Origin: CAYWNK01 sp047639615
GTDB taxonomy: Bacteria > Planctomycetota > UBA1135 > GCA-002686595
Length of the DNA stretch: 8,803 nt
Reading direction: 5' to 3'
NCBI GenBank assembly: GCA_047639615.1
Contig: JBLIOL010000238.1
Coordinates: forward strand, 1 to 8,803
Shown here: one piece after another, positions 1-7,083 of the stretch
Layout: each line of letters starts with the position of its first letter
How positions within the stretch are numbered: position 1 is the stretch's first letter
The notes under the pieces: generated by a model
What the model saw: the letters and a program-made list of their open reading frames with translations, nothing else
What the model was told of the DNA's origin: nothing
Database searches by the model: none
Translations under genes and position numbers: made by a program

Positions 1-21
1 CTTCCTAAGCATCAGGCATAC

Positions 22-26
22 AGGAG
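22..26 (+). promoter_or_regulatory. Shine-Dalgarno site of the fused dehydratase gene
   Basis: AGGAG lies six bases before the ATG at 33, which is good spacing for a ribosome binding site and supports that start. Only 32 bases precede the gene in the window, so no promoter can be assessed and the operon may begin further upstream. Confidence 0.7.
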
Positions 27-32
27 TACGTC

Positions 33-2045
33 ATGAATAACTTGATCCATGAAGCCGGCGATGGCCGGCGCGTTGTGCGTTTGACCGAGGGCAAGCGTGT
101 GCTTTTCCTCTTCCGCGATCTGGAGCTGATCCGCAAGCAGCTGCGCGGCGAGGCCGACTTCCGCATGGCGGACGTCGACCCCGCGGACCTGCTCAGTGAC
201 ATCAACACGGACACCATGACCCCCGCGTGGGTCTGCTTCCGTCACCGTCCCGAGGACATCGCTCTCGACGCCTACGCCGGGCTGCTCGACGCGGACGGCA
301 AACGCGTCTTCGAGGCGCGTGACCTGCTTGACGGTGGCTTTGAAGTGATCGTCTCCGGTCAGCGCAAGGGCACCGGCTCCAGCCGCGAGACCGCCCCGCA
401 GGCCGAGAAGTGGTCCGGCATCGGCCTCGTCATCGCGCACTCCTTCGCGCCCATCCACGAGCGCAACAACCTGAACCTCGGCCAGCTCATGGGCGGCTAC
501 GCCATCCTGCAGCGCCTGCAGGACGGCGAGGATGTGCCCTTGGACGAGATCACTGCGCCCTTCGACCCGGTCACCAAGGTGATGCTCGAGTCCGGCGGCC
601 TGTTCCCCTTCAACCGTCGCGCTGCGGCCGGTGAAGTCAGTGTCCCGCGCCCGACCACCAGCGAGCGCCCCATGACCATGGGGGAGAAGATCCTGGCCTC
701 CAAGCTAATGGGTCTAGGGGACGGCGAGCAAGCCTACCTGGCTCCCGGCGACGTCTGCCTGGTGCAAGTCGACGGCGGCTACAGCCACGAATTCACCACG
801 GCCCAGGTGCACGAGTTCCTGATCCGCGAGTTCGGCGCCGACTACAAGGTCCAGAACCCGAGCAAGTTTGGCGTCTTCGAAGACCACCTGCTGTACGCCA
901 CGGACGTGGCGCGCATGAAGCCCTTCACGGCCGAGATCGAGACCCTGCGCCGCTTGCAGAACGAGTTCCAGGCCCACACGGGCGTGCGCGACTACTCGGC
1001 TAAGGACGGCGTCTCCCCCGGCATCTGTCACCAGATCGCTCGCGAGGAGTTCGTCGACCCCGGCGACTTCATCCAAGCCACCGACAGTCACACCTGCATG
1101 GGCGGCGGCAGCAACGCGCTCACCTACGGCGTGGGTGCTACCGAGTATGCCGGCCTGATTCACTCGGGCTTCACCTTCGTCTCCGTGGCGGAGTCGATCC
1201 GCTTCGAGCTAGTGGGTAGCCTAAACGAGGGCTGCACCGCCAAGGACGTGATCCTCTACATCCTCGAGGGCCACGCCAAGCGCGAGGAGACTCTGGACCG
1301 GGTCATGGAATTCGGCGGCTCGGGTCTCGCCACGCTCTCCATGGATGAGCGCGCGACCCTCTGCAACATGGCTACCGAGTGCTCGGCCAAGTCCGGCATC
1401 TGCGAAGGCGACGAGATCGCCGCCGAGTGGCTCGCCGCTCGCCGCGACGGCCAGGACGTAGCCAGCATCAGCGCCAAATTCGTCTCCCCCGACGCCGGTG
1501 CCGAGTACACCGGCGGCGTTCACACTATCGACCTCAGTAGCATCAAGCCGCGCGTAGCCGAACCTGGCGACCCGACCTACGGTAAGTGCATTGAGGACTT
1601 GGGCTCCGTGCCCATCGACATCGCCTACGCCGGTTCCTGCACCGCCGGTAAGGAGCACGACTTCGACTTCTACGCTCAGGTCCTCCAAGAGGCCCTGGAC
1701 GCCGGCCGCAAGGTGGCTGACGGCGTGAAGATGTTCGTGCAATACGGCTCCGAGACGGTCCGTGACTACGCCCATGCAAAGGGCTATCACAAGATCTTCG
1801 AGGCTGCCGGCGTGCAGATCATCAATCCCGGCTGCGGTGCTTGCATCGGCTGTGGCCCGGGTGTTTCCGAAACCAGCGAACAGGTGACGGTCAGCGCCAT
1901 CAATCGCAACTTCCCCGGCCGCTCCGGTCCGGGAAGCCTTTACTTGGCCTCTCCTCTAACCGTGGCCGCAAGCGCCGTGGAAGGCCGCATCGTCGCATTC
2001 CATTCAGGAATGTTTGCCGAAACCTCCGCAACAGCCGGAGCCTAA
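33..2045 (+). CDS. Single-chain aconitase-family dehydratase (LeuD-like swivel fused ahead of LeuC-like body)
   Basis: This 670-residue protein should catalyse the dehydration/rehydration step of an aconitase-superfamily enzyme, moving a hydroxyl group between neighbouring carbons with a 4Fe-4S cluster. Residues about 10-200 form the swivel domain: GTGSSRETAP at 113-122 matches the LeuD signature, followed by HSFAPIHERNN at 136-146. The catalytic body follows, with DSHT at 351-354, the cluster cysteines in GSCTAG (C536) and in GCGACIGCGPG (C601 and C604, plus an extra C607), and NRNFPGR at 624-630. These C-terminal motifs are LeuC/homoaconitase-like rather than AcnA-like. In classical LeuCD the swivel is a separate subunit, and in AcnA it is C-terminal. 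Swivel-first order recalls AcnB without its HEAT-like domain. The next gene, 14 bases on, is a dehydrogenase that would use the product. Isopropylmalate is the default substrate. Citrate, homocitrate or methylcitrate cannot be excluded. Confidence 0.92.
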   Translation: MNNLIHEAGDGRRVVRLTEGKRVLFLFRDLELIRKQLRGEADFRMADVDPADLLSDINTDTMTPAWVCFRHRPEDIALDAYAGLLDADGKRVFEARDLLDGGFEVIVSGQRKGTGSSRETAPQAEKWSGIGLVIAHSFAPIHERNNLNLGQLMGGYAILQRLQDGEDVPLDEITAPFDPVTKVMLESGGLFPFNRRAAAGEVSVPRPTTSERPMTMGEKILASKLMGLGDGEQAYLAPGDVCLVQVDGGYSHEFTTAQVHEFLIREFGADYKVQNPSKFGVFEDHLLYATDVARMKPFTAEIETLRRLQNEFQAHTGVRDYSAKDGVSPGICHQIAREEFVDPGDFIQATDSHTCMGGGSNALTYGVGATEYAGLIHSGFTFVSVAESIRFELVGSLNEGCTAKDVILYILEGHAKREETLDRVMEFGGSGLATLSMDERATLCNMATECSAKSGICEGDEIAAEWLAARRDGQDVASISAKFVSPDAGAEYTGGVHTIDLSSIKPRVAEPGDPTYGKCIEDLGSVPIDIAYAGSCTAGKEHDFDFYAQVLQEALDAGRKVADGVKMFVQYGSETVRDYAHAKGYHKIFEAAGVQIINPGCGACIGCGPGVSETSEQVTVSAINRNFPGRSGPGSLYLASPLTVAASAVEGRIVAFHSGMFAETSATAGA

Positions 2046-2059
2046 ATCCAACCAGCATC

Positions 2060-3127
2060 ATGAGCACCTACGACATCGCCATCATTGGCGGAGACGGCAT
2101 CGGTCCCGAAGTAACGAACGAGGCCTTTAAAGTGGCCGACGCCGCCGCTGAGGTATTCGGCTTCTCTATGAAGAAGACCGAGTACCCCTTCGGTAGCCAG
2201 CACTACTTGGACAACGACGTGATCTGGCCCGAGGCCGATTTCGAAGAGACCAAGCAAATGAACGCGCTCTACCTGGGCGCCATCGGCGACCCGCGGGTTG
2301 AGGTCGGCAAGATCGAGTACGGCATCATTGCGAAGGCGCGCTTCGAGCTCGACCTTTACGTGAACCGCCGCCCGATCGTGCTCTACGACGAGCGCCTCTG
2401 CCCGCTCAAGGACAAGGGCCCTAAGGATGTGGACATGATCATCATCCGCGAGAACACCGAGGATGCCTACACAGGCATGCACGGCTTCGCGCACAAGGGT
2501 CAACCCCTCGAGGTTGCCACCCAGACCATGGTCTACACCCGCGAGGGCGTGGAGCGCGTGATCCGCTACTCCTTCGAGCTGGCCATGACCCGCGAGCGCA
2601 AGCAGCTGACCTTGATCGACAAGGCCAACGCCGTGCGCGCCCAGGACCTGTGGACGCGCGTCTTCGCTGAAGTCGCTCTCGAGTACCCGGACGTCAAGAC
2701 CGACCACGCCTACATCGACGCCGCTTGCATGTGGATGGTCAAGAACCCGGAGTGGTTCGACGTGGCCGTGACCCCGAACTTGCTCGGCGACATCATCACC
2801 GACCTGGGCGCCATGATTCAGGGCGGCATGGGCATCGCTGCCTCCGGCAACCTGCACCCCGGCAAAGTCAGCCTCTTCGAGCCCATCCACGGTTCGGCAC
2901 CCAAGCACGCCGGCAAAGGCGTCGCTAGCCCCGTGGCTGCGATCCTGGCCGCGGGCATGATGCTCGACTACATCGGCGAGCCGGTGGCTGCCAAAGCCAT
3001 CGAGGACACGATCCGCGAGCTGATCTGCTCCGGTCAAATCAAGGACGTGAAGACCGGCGCACACCCCACCGCGGAAGTGGGGGACATGGTCGCGGCGGCC
3101 CTGCGGACCTCCGGCGCAGCTGTCTGA
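2060..3127 (+). CDS. Isopropylmalate/isocitrate dehydrogenase family protein
   Basis: The 355-residue product belongs to the metal-dependent beta-decarboxylating dehydrogenases (LeuB, Icd, homoisocitrate and tartrate dehydrogenases). It opens with a GDGIGPEV loop. It carries LGAIGDPRV and an R-F-E-L-D-L-Y-V-N-R-R-P helix as in actinobacterial-type LeuB, RENTEDAYTG at 130-139 with Y137, catalytic K188, and the metal-binding aspartates in YIDAAC and GDIITD. RENTED is closer to isocitrate or homoisocitrate enzymes, since classical LeuB usually has RELTGG. The cofactor loop reads HGSAPKHAG at 277-285. The K282-H283 pair sits where NAD enzymes have Asp-Ile and bacterial NADP isocitrate dehydrogenases have Lys-Tyr. 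The ATG at 2060 is chosen because the fold begins at once after it; the frame stays open upstream only because it overlaps the previous gene. No clear ribosome site is seen, so translation is probably coupled to the upstream gene. Confidence 0.9.
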   Translation: MSTYDIAIIGGDGIGPEVTNEAFKVADAAAEVFGFSMKKTEYPFGSQHYLDNDVIWPEADFEETKQMNALYLGAIGDPRVEVGKIEYGIIAKARFELDLYVNRRPIVLYDERLCPLKDKGPKDVDMIIIRENTEDAYTGMHGFAHKGQPLEVATQTMVYTREGVERVIRYSFELAMTRERKQLTLIDKANAVRAQDLWTRVFAEVALEYPDVKTDHAYIDAACMWMVKNPEWFDVAVTPNLLGDIITDLGAMIQGGMGIAASGNLHPGKVSLFEPIHGSAPKHAGKGVASPVAAILAAGMMLDYIGEPVAAKAIEDTIRELICSGQIKDVKTGAHPTAEVGDMVAAALRTSGAAV

Positions 3128-3131
3128 GTGC

Positions 3132-3155
3132 CTAGCCCGGACCCGTCCGGGCTAG
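3132..3155. terminator. Perfect hairpin between convergent genes, likely bidirectional terminator
   Basis: CTAGCCCGGAC and GTCCGGGCTAG form an eleven-base perfect inverted repeat around a two-base centre, or in practice ten pairs with a four-base loop. It starts four bases after the dehydrogenase stop. The stop codon of the convergent lipoprotein gene (TAG on the minus strand, 3152-3154) is inside the right arm. There is no following T run, so intrinsic termination is inferred from the stem strength and position. Confidence 0.65.
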
Positions 3156-4249
3156 CGCGGTAACTGCTCCAGCAAGGCCTTGAGCCTTGGCATGGAGGCC
3201 GCTCGCTGGGCGCTAGTGCCCGGAAAGTGCATCAGGGCTTGGTCCAGGCAATGCCGGGCCAGGTCCTGCTGCCCGCCTTCATCGGCGTAGCTGCAGCCAG
3301 CTTCATAGGACCATTGCGCGGCGGCGTACTCATCTCTGCGCACGCCCTTGCCCTCGAGGTAGAGCTCGGCGAGCACCTCTTGGGCCATGGGGAATCCCAA
3401 GCGCGCCGCCCGCTCGATGTACTCGAAGCCCTGGCCAAGATCGCGCGCCATGCCGCGGCCTTCCAGGGCATGCACGCCCAGGTTGTGAATAGCCTCGGGG
3501 TGTTCGCGTTCAGCAGCTTGGGCGTACCAACCCACGGCACGCAGCTCGTCCCGCGGTAGGCCCACGGCCTCAGCGTGCATCCAGCCTAAGAGGAATTGAG
3601 CCTCCGCGTCGCCGGATGTAGCGGCGCTCTCGAGCCAGCTAGCAGCCAGGGCCGGATTCATATCCATGCCCAAACCCCACAGGGCGCAGCGACCCATCTC
3701 GCGCTGGGCGACAGGGTTGCCCGCCTCGGCGGGACCCTCCAGCCAGCTCAATGCCTGGGCCGGGTTCTGCCGCACGCCGGTGCCCTCGATCAGCAAGCTG
3801 CCAAGGCGCACCTTGGCTTCCTCGGAGCCTCCCTCGGCGGAGACTCGATACCACTTGGCCGCCAGGCCGAAGTCTTGGCGCACGCCGAGGCCCTCTTCGA
3901 GCATGGACGCCAGATTGAACGCGGCGGTCGCATCCCCTTGCTCAGCCGCGCTCTGGAACCAGTGCACCGCCTCCTCGGGATTGCGCGGCACTCCGTTCCC
4001 GTTGGCGTAGGCATAGCCCAGCTGGGACTGGGCCTGCAGGTGTCCTTGATCAGCCGCCTCGCGCAGCCAATAGGCGGACTCCGTATCCGCCCTGAAGACC
4101 GCCTCCTCAGGCGCGCCATCCATGGCGCGCGCATAGGCACGCTCGCCCTTCACTTCGTCCGCACGATTGAATGAGCTCCGACCCAACCGCGATTGCGGGG
4201 CGATGCAGGCGGGGAGCGTGAGCAACAGGATTGACCAACGCAGCTTCAT
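3152..4249 (-). CDS. Sel1-repeat (SLR) lipoprotein
   Basis: The 365-residue product starts with MKLRWSILLLTLPAC, a short charged and hydrophobic signal peptide ending in an LPAC lipobox (cysteine 15), so it is probably lipid-anchored in a membrane facing the periplasm. From about residue 58 to 325 it is built of seven to eight repeats of about 36 residues with the Sel1 pattern: paired helices with an A-x-x-G-x-x-x-A-x-x-x-L-G motif and a G-x-G-V/M loop (for example NGNGV, EGLGV, EGTGV, EGRGM, EGKGV). Sel1 repeats are TPR-like alpha solenoids that scaffold protein interactions, often in envelope stress or regulated secretion; the partner here is unknown. A TTG at 4258 would add three residues. 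I prefer the ATG at 4249 because it gives a standard signal peptide. Neither start has a strong ribosome site. It converges on the operon to its left and is not co-transcribed with it. Confidence 0.88.
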   Translation of the reverse strand: MKLRWSILLLTLPACIAPQSRLGRSSFNRADEVKGERAYARAMDGAPEEAVFRADTESAYWLREAADQGHLQAQSQLGYAYANGNGVPRNPEEAVHWFQSAAEQGDATAAFNLASMLEEGLGVRQDFGLAAKWYRVSAEGGSEEAKVRLGSLLIEGTGVRQNPAQALSWLEGPAEAGNPVAQREMGRCALWGLGMDMNPALAASWLESAATSGDAEAQFLLGWMHAEAVGLPRDELRAVGWYAQAAEREHPEAIHNLGVHALEGRGMARDLGQGFEYIERAARLGFPMAQEVLAELYLEGKGVRRDEYAAAQWSYEAGCSYADEGGQQDLARHCLDQALMHFPGTSAQRAASMPRLKALLEQLPR

Positions 4250-4682
4250 GCCATTCAAGCTAGCAGAGCCGCTGGCAAGTCGAGCCCCGTCTCAGAGCTT
4301 TCGGCGCCCGCTTCCCGCTACGAGGTCAAATGCGACATGGCTAGCACGGCTCGATCGAGATTCTTGGCGGTTACGGCATTGTTGTGTCCGGCGAGAGAGT
4401 CCGCCAGACGTGCACGAGCGGCCGAATCGCGTGGGGGAGCGGGGTTTGGCGGCGAAGTCCACGAGCCGCCGTACGCAGTCCGCGTGGTCTTCGTAGAGCC
4501 CGTGCTTGTGCAGCAGCTCGGGTCTTACATGTGGGTAGGAGAGCCGTCGGGGCGCGTAAGAACCCCACGGGATCGGCAGGCCTGGCGTTACAGAGAATAT
4601 CGTGTGACCTTGAAGAACGGAGTGCGAGCCTGGTAGGAACACTCCCTGCCGCGTAGCGCGACGAGCCCCTATACGTAGAACG
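4250..4682. other. Non-coding or decayed stretch, possible pseudogene on the minus strand
   Basis: No intact gene is convincing here. On the minus strand, one frame from about 4640 to 4430 reads a protein-like stretch (including HKHGLYEDHADCVRRLVDF). A different frame from about 4430 to a TAG at 4318 reads another (including LADSLAGHNNAVTAKNLDR). Each is plausible protein sequence, and joining them needs one frameshift, which is what a decaying gene tail would look like. I do not recognise the family, and high GC content makes open frames common by chance. The stretch also contains the upstream region of the lipoprotein gene and of the membrane protein gene. No clear promoter boxes are seen. 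Confidence 0.3.
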
Positions 4683-5168
4683 ATGAATAAGCCAGGCACC
4701 CAGCCCTGCGACCAGCCCCAGCCCCAGCTCGCAACTGCGGGCAAGCGCCCTACCTACCTCGCGTCCGGTGCCTGCCTTGGCGCCGGCAAGGTGCAGTGGA
4801 GCGTCGGTGGTTGGTTTGGCTCCCAGCTCGGCATCACACTCTGGATGCTGCTGGCCGCCGGGGCACTCACCTTTTCGAGCATGCAGAGCGCAGGCGTGGT
4901 CTTCGCTATTTTCATCGCGGCCAACGCCGCCGGTTGCGCCTTATGGCGCCGTCGCGCCACACTCGCCCCCCACACGGCCTTCCAGCTCCTGCTACTCGCG
5001 GGCGCCATCGCAACAACAGCCCTCTTCCTGACCCTGGAGTCCGCCGGTTTGGTCGAGATCATCGACGAGCTCTCCGACCCCGACCTGCCTCTTCCACTCT
5101 GGGCGCACCTTGGCATCTTCCCCTTGATGATGGCGATCATGGCCAGGATCAATAAGCTCGACAGCTAG
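4683..5168 (+). CDS. Small integral membrane protein of unknown function
   Basis: I do not recognise this 161-residue protein. The first 40 residues are polar and proline/glutamine-rich, then LASGACLGAGKVQWSVGGWFGSQ leads into four likely membrane helices at about 44-64, 68-88, 96-118 and 138-154. An arginine cluster (WRRR, 88-91) follows the second helix and an acidic, proline-rich loop (residues 125-137) lies between the third and fourth. No catalytic motif is visible. The ATG at 4683 has only a weak upstream purine stretch. The gene stands alone on the plus strand, and IS debris begins about 25 bases after its stop. The codon-position GC pattern and coherent helices argue that it is real. 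Transporter, regulator or scaffold roles are all possible. Confidence 0.65.
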   Translation: MNKPGTQPCDQPQPQLATAGKRPTYLASGACLGAGKVQWSVGGWFGSQLGITLWMLLAAGALTFSSMQSAGVVFAIFIAANAAGCALWRRRATLAPHTAFQLLLLAGAIATTALFLTLESAGLVEIIDELSDPDLPLPLWAHLGIFPLMMAIMARINKLDS

Positions 5169-5192
5169 CTTGCTACAGGCTGTGGAGAACGT

Positions 5193-5282
5193 GTTGCCGC
5201 GCTGAACGAGGGCACGGTCGTACTCGGCCCAGTTCGTGACCCGCTATTTTGTCTTGTACTTCGGGTGCACGCGAGAGTTCAT
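5193..5282 (-). pseudogene. N-terminal fragment of IS5-family transposase
   Basis: From ATG at 5282 the minus strand reads MNSRVHPKYKTK, a TAG stop, then RVTNWAEYDRALVQRGN. The NW-x-x-Y-x-x-AL-x-x-RG pattern is the usual beginning of IS903-like transposases, and ALVQRG parallels ALVNRG in the longer copy at 7165. After RGN the reading departs from the expected I-T-x-W continuation, so the fragment ends at about 5193. The in-frame stop and the loss of the catalytic core mean it is dead. Confidence 0.6.
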
Positions 5283-5324
5283 GCCTGCGGCCATCGGCTG
5301 GGCGAGGCTAGGACCTGAGTGGGG

Positions 5325-5342
5325 GAATAGTGCACCAGCGCC
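5325..5342 (-). repeat. Terminal inverted repeat (left end) of the IS fragment
   Basis: Read inward on the minus strand it is GGCGCTGGTGCACTATTC. It resembles the right end of the longer IS copy (GGCGTTGTTGCACATATC, 13 of 18) and, from memory, the IS903 end GGCTTTGTTGAATAAATC. Its distance of 42 bases from the transposase ATG is normal for the family. Confidence 0.5.
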
Positions 5343-5375
5343 GTGGAGAGAGGCGACCCAGCAATTGCCTTCGCG

Positions 5376-6689
5376 CTAGTCCTCGTAGGCACCTACGTCG
5401 ACGATCGATCCGGTGCCGACACCGGTATCCATAGTGTTCGGGTTGTCTTGGAGCCTGCGATGCCCACCGAGGTCCAGGGGCACCGGCTCGTTCTTGTCTG
5501 TGTCGAAGTCCACGTCGGCCCTGTCAAGGGCTACTCCGTTGTTGGCTGCGGCATCGATGCACGGCGATCCGGGCCGCAGACGCAGGTTCACAGAGCTGAC
5601 GAAAAGGGGGTCGGCGGTGAAGTTTCCGAAGAGTCCATTCGTGCCGTCTTGAAGGTCGCAGTAGGTGGCATCCACCCGGCCTAAGATTCCAGCACCTAGG
5701 GGAGCGTCGTTGCCCCAGACGATGCAGTTGTGCAGCCTGCCGTGGGCCGGGATGAGGGATCCCGAAACCACACGTAGACCTCCGCCGGCAGTCAGCGCTC
5801 GGTTGAAGGCAAAGGTGCAGTTGTTGAAGGTAGCGTTACCTGAGGTGAAGGAGTTGCCGCCGAGGTAGACCGCGCCGCCACGATTGGCCTGGTTTTTGCG
5901 GAAGGCAACATTGGCGACTACCGTCAAAGCAGGGTCGTTGAAGTTCGAGGGTAGCGCGATTGCTCCACCATCACCGGCCGTGATGTTCTCGCTGAAGGTC
6001 GAGTTGAAAATGAACAGGCTGGCCGCCTGACTCCACAGACCTCCGCCGCGCAGATGGGCGCGGTTGTTGCGCACTGTGCACCAGCGCATGGTCAGAATCC
6101 CAGGCTGAACGCCAACGGCGCCGCCCCTGAATGCGGAGTTCCGCTCGATGATGCAGTTTGTGATGTTGGCGGCTGAATTGAAGACGTACACCCCACCTCC
6201 AAATCTGTCCATCAACGTACTGTCCGCATTGCCGTCGGTGATGCGGAATCCATCCAGGCGGGTGGCTCCGGGGGGAGGGCCGAAGGGATTAACAATGGAG
6301 ACAACGTGATAAGAATTGTCGACTGCATCGCCCGCGACTCCCAAGTCGCCACACAGGTGCGTCTGGAAGAAGTGTTGCGCGCGTTGAGAGAATTGAGTCT
6401 CTGTTCCATCGAAGCCGCCCAGAACCCGAATGCCCTGGGGAATGAAGAAGGTGGCGGAGCGGGGCTCTGCCGGGTCGGTCCTGACGCTCGGGTAATAAGT
6501 CCCTTCTGCAACCCAGACTCGATCCCCAACAAGGCTCACACCAAAGGCGTCGTCTAGGTTGTCGAAGGCAGTAGCCCAAGTGAGCCCATCGCCACCCGGC
6601 GCAGCGTCGTCGTCCACCAGGTAGCGAGACTGTGCGCCCGCGATGGGAATGATCAGAGCGAAGGCGAGTAATAGAGAGTCGAATTTCAT
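5376..6689 (-). CDS. Secreted right-handed beta-helix protein with Pmp-like repeats
   Basis: The 437-residue product has a signal peptide (MKFDSLLLAFALIIPIAGA, likely cleaved after residue 19) and should be exported to the cell surface or medium. The mature start, Y-L-V-D-D-D-A-A-P-G-G-D-G-L-T-W-A-T-A-F, and the pattern VWVAEGTYYP are standard in large secreted beta-helix proteins of planctomycetes and similar bacteria. From about residue 165 to 345 it carries stacked strands with chlamydial Pmp-type GGA and FxxN motifs: NSAFRGGAV, NNRAHLRGGGL, STFSENITAGDGGAI, FRKNQANRGGAV, CTFAFNRALTAGGGL. It ends with DPLFV, LRLRPGSPCIDA and VDVGAYED. No PEP-CTERM, type IX or autotransporter barrel is present, so how it is retained is unknown. 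It could be an adhesin or polysaccharide-binding protein; no lyase or hydrolase residues are evident. Its start has no strong ribosome site. Confidence 0.88.
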   Translation of the reverse strand: MKFDSLLLAFALIIPIAGAQSRYLVDDDAAPGGDGLTWATAFDNLDDAFGVSLVGDRVWVAEGTYYPSVRTDPAEPRSATFFIPQGIRVLGGFDGTETQFSQRAQHFFQTHLCGDLGVAGDAVDNSYHVVSIVNPFGPPPGATRLDGFRITDGNADSTLMDRFGGGVYVFNSAANITNCIIERNSAFRGGAVGVQPGILTMRWCTVRNNRAHLRGGGLWSQAASLFIFNSTFSENITAGDGGAIALPSNFNDPALTVVANVAFRKNQANRGGAVYLGGNSFTSGNATFNNCTFAFNRALTAGGGLRVVSGSLIPAHGRLHNCIVWGNDAPLGAGILGRVDATYCDLQDGTNGLFGNFTADPLFVSSVNLRLRPGSPCIDAAANNGVALDRADVDFDTDKNEPVPLDLGGHRRLQDNPNTMDTGVGTGSIVDVGAYED

Positions 6690-7083
6690 ATTGGCCTAGA
6701 AGAGACGCGGAGCGACGAATCGCTAAATGGGGTCTGCCCAGAGCATAGTAGCCTTCCTGATCCATTGTCTGTGGAGCTAGGCGGATAGGAAGTACAAGGT
6801 GTGCGAATCCTGGACCTAGGAGGGTGAATGGGGCTGTGCCTGCTCGGGCCGCAGTCCACCCCGGCTGAAAGGCAGTAATCTGGGTTCATGACCAGTGATT
6901 GCCCCCTTGAGAGCGCGGCCTTGCGCGCTAGGGGAGGCGAGCTAGTCCTTGCCCTTCACAGGATGGGCCTGACGCCACTCTCTGCGAAGAGTGTGCGCGG
7001 CTTCAGCTCAGGCCCCGAAGTCGAATGTCAGCTCGGGGCGTGGATCGGTTGGCGAGAGCGGTGGGGGATCGGCCTGTAGGCCC
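6690..7083. other. Gap with no recognised gene
   Basis: This 394-base gap holds the upstream region of the beta-helix gene on its left. A weak minus-strand promoter could be CAGACA and TATGCT with an 18-base spacer, near 6744-6773, but each box matches only four of six consensus positions. A 63-codon open frame at 6888-7079 has no family resemblance and no ribosome site and is left uncalled. No IS left end resembling the right repeat at 8073-8090 can be found before the tandem array. Confidence 0.5.

Larger units (their letters stand above)
5193..5342 (-). mobile_element. Left-end fragment of an IS5/IS903-type insertion sequence
   Basis: Reading leftwards on the minus strand, the fragment has a terminal repeat (5325-5342), about 42 bases of leader, and the first 30 codons of a transposase. 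It then loses similarity to the family near 5193. The rest of the element is gone. It lies in the gap between the membrane protein gene and the beta-helix gene. Its terminal repeat matches 13 of 18 positions of the repeat at 8073-8090, so both remnants appear to belong to the same IS group. The assignment rests on family memory and motif spacing, not on a database match. Confidence 0.6.

Noticed and set aside
1221..1790. 189-codon open frame antisense to the fused dehydratase
   Set aside because: It is a shadow of the dehydratase coding strand; the sense frame has all the family motifs.
1841..2059. N-terminal extension of the dehydrogenase reaching back into the dehydratase gene
   Set aside because: The extra residues are arginine-rich out-of-frame translation of the dehydratase C-terminus; the Rossmann-like start of the family begins right after the ATG at 2060.
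2042..3064. 340-codon open frame antisense to the dehydrogenase gene
   Set aside because: It lies wholly opposite a well-supported gene, is rich in Val, Asp, His and Gly as expected for the reverse of GC-rich codons, and has no family motifs.
3596..4174. 192-codon plus-strand open frame opposite the Sel1 lipoprotein
   Set aside because: The minus-strand frame has a signal peptide, lipobox and regular Sel1 repeats; the plus frame merely mirrors that periodicity.
6888..7079. 63-codon open frame as a small gene
   Set aside because: No ribosome site, no recognisable domain, and a composition expected by chance in GC-rich DNA.
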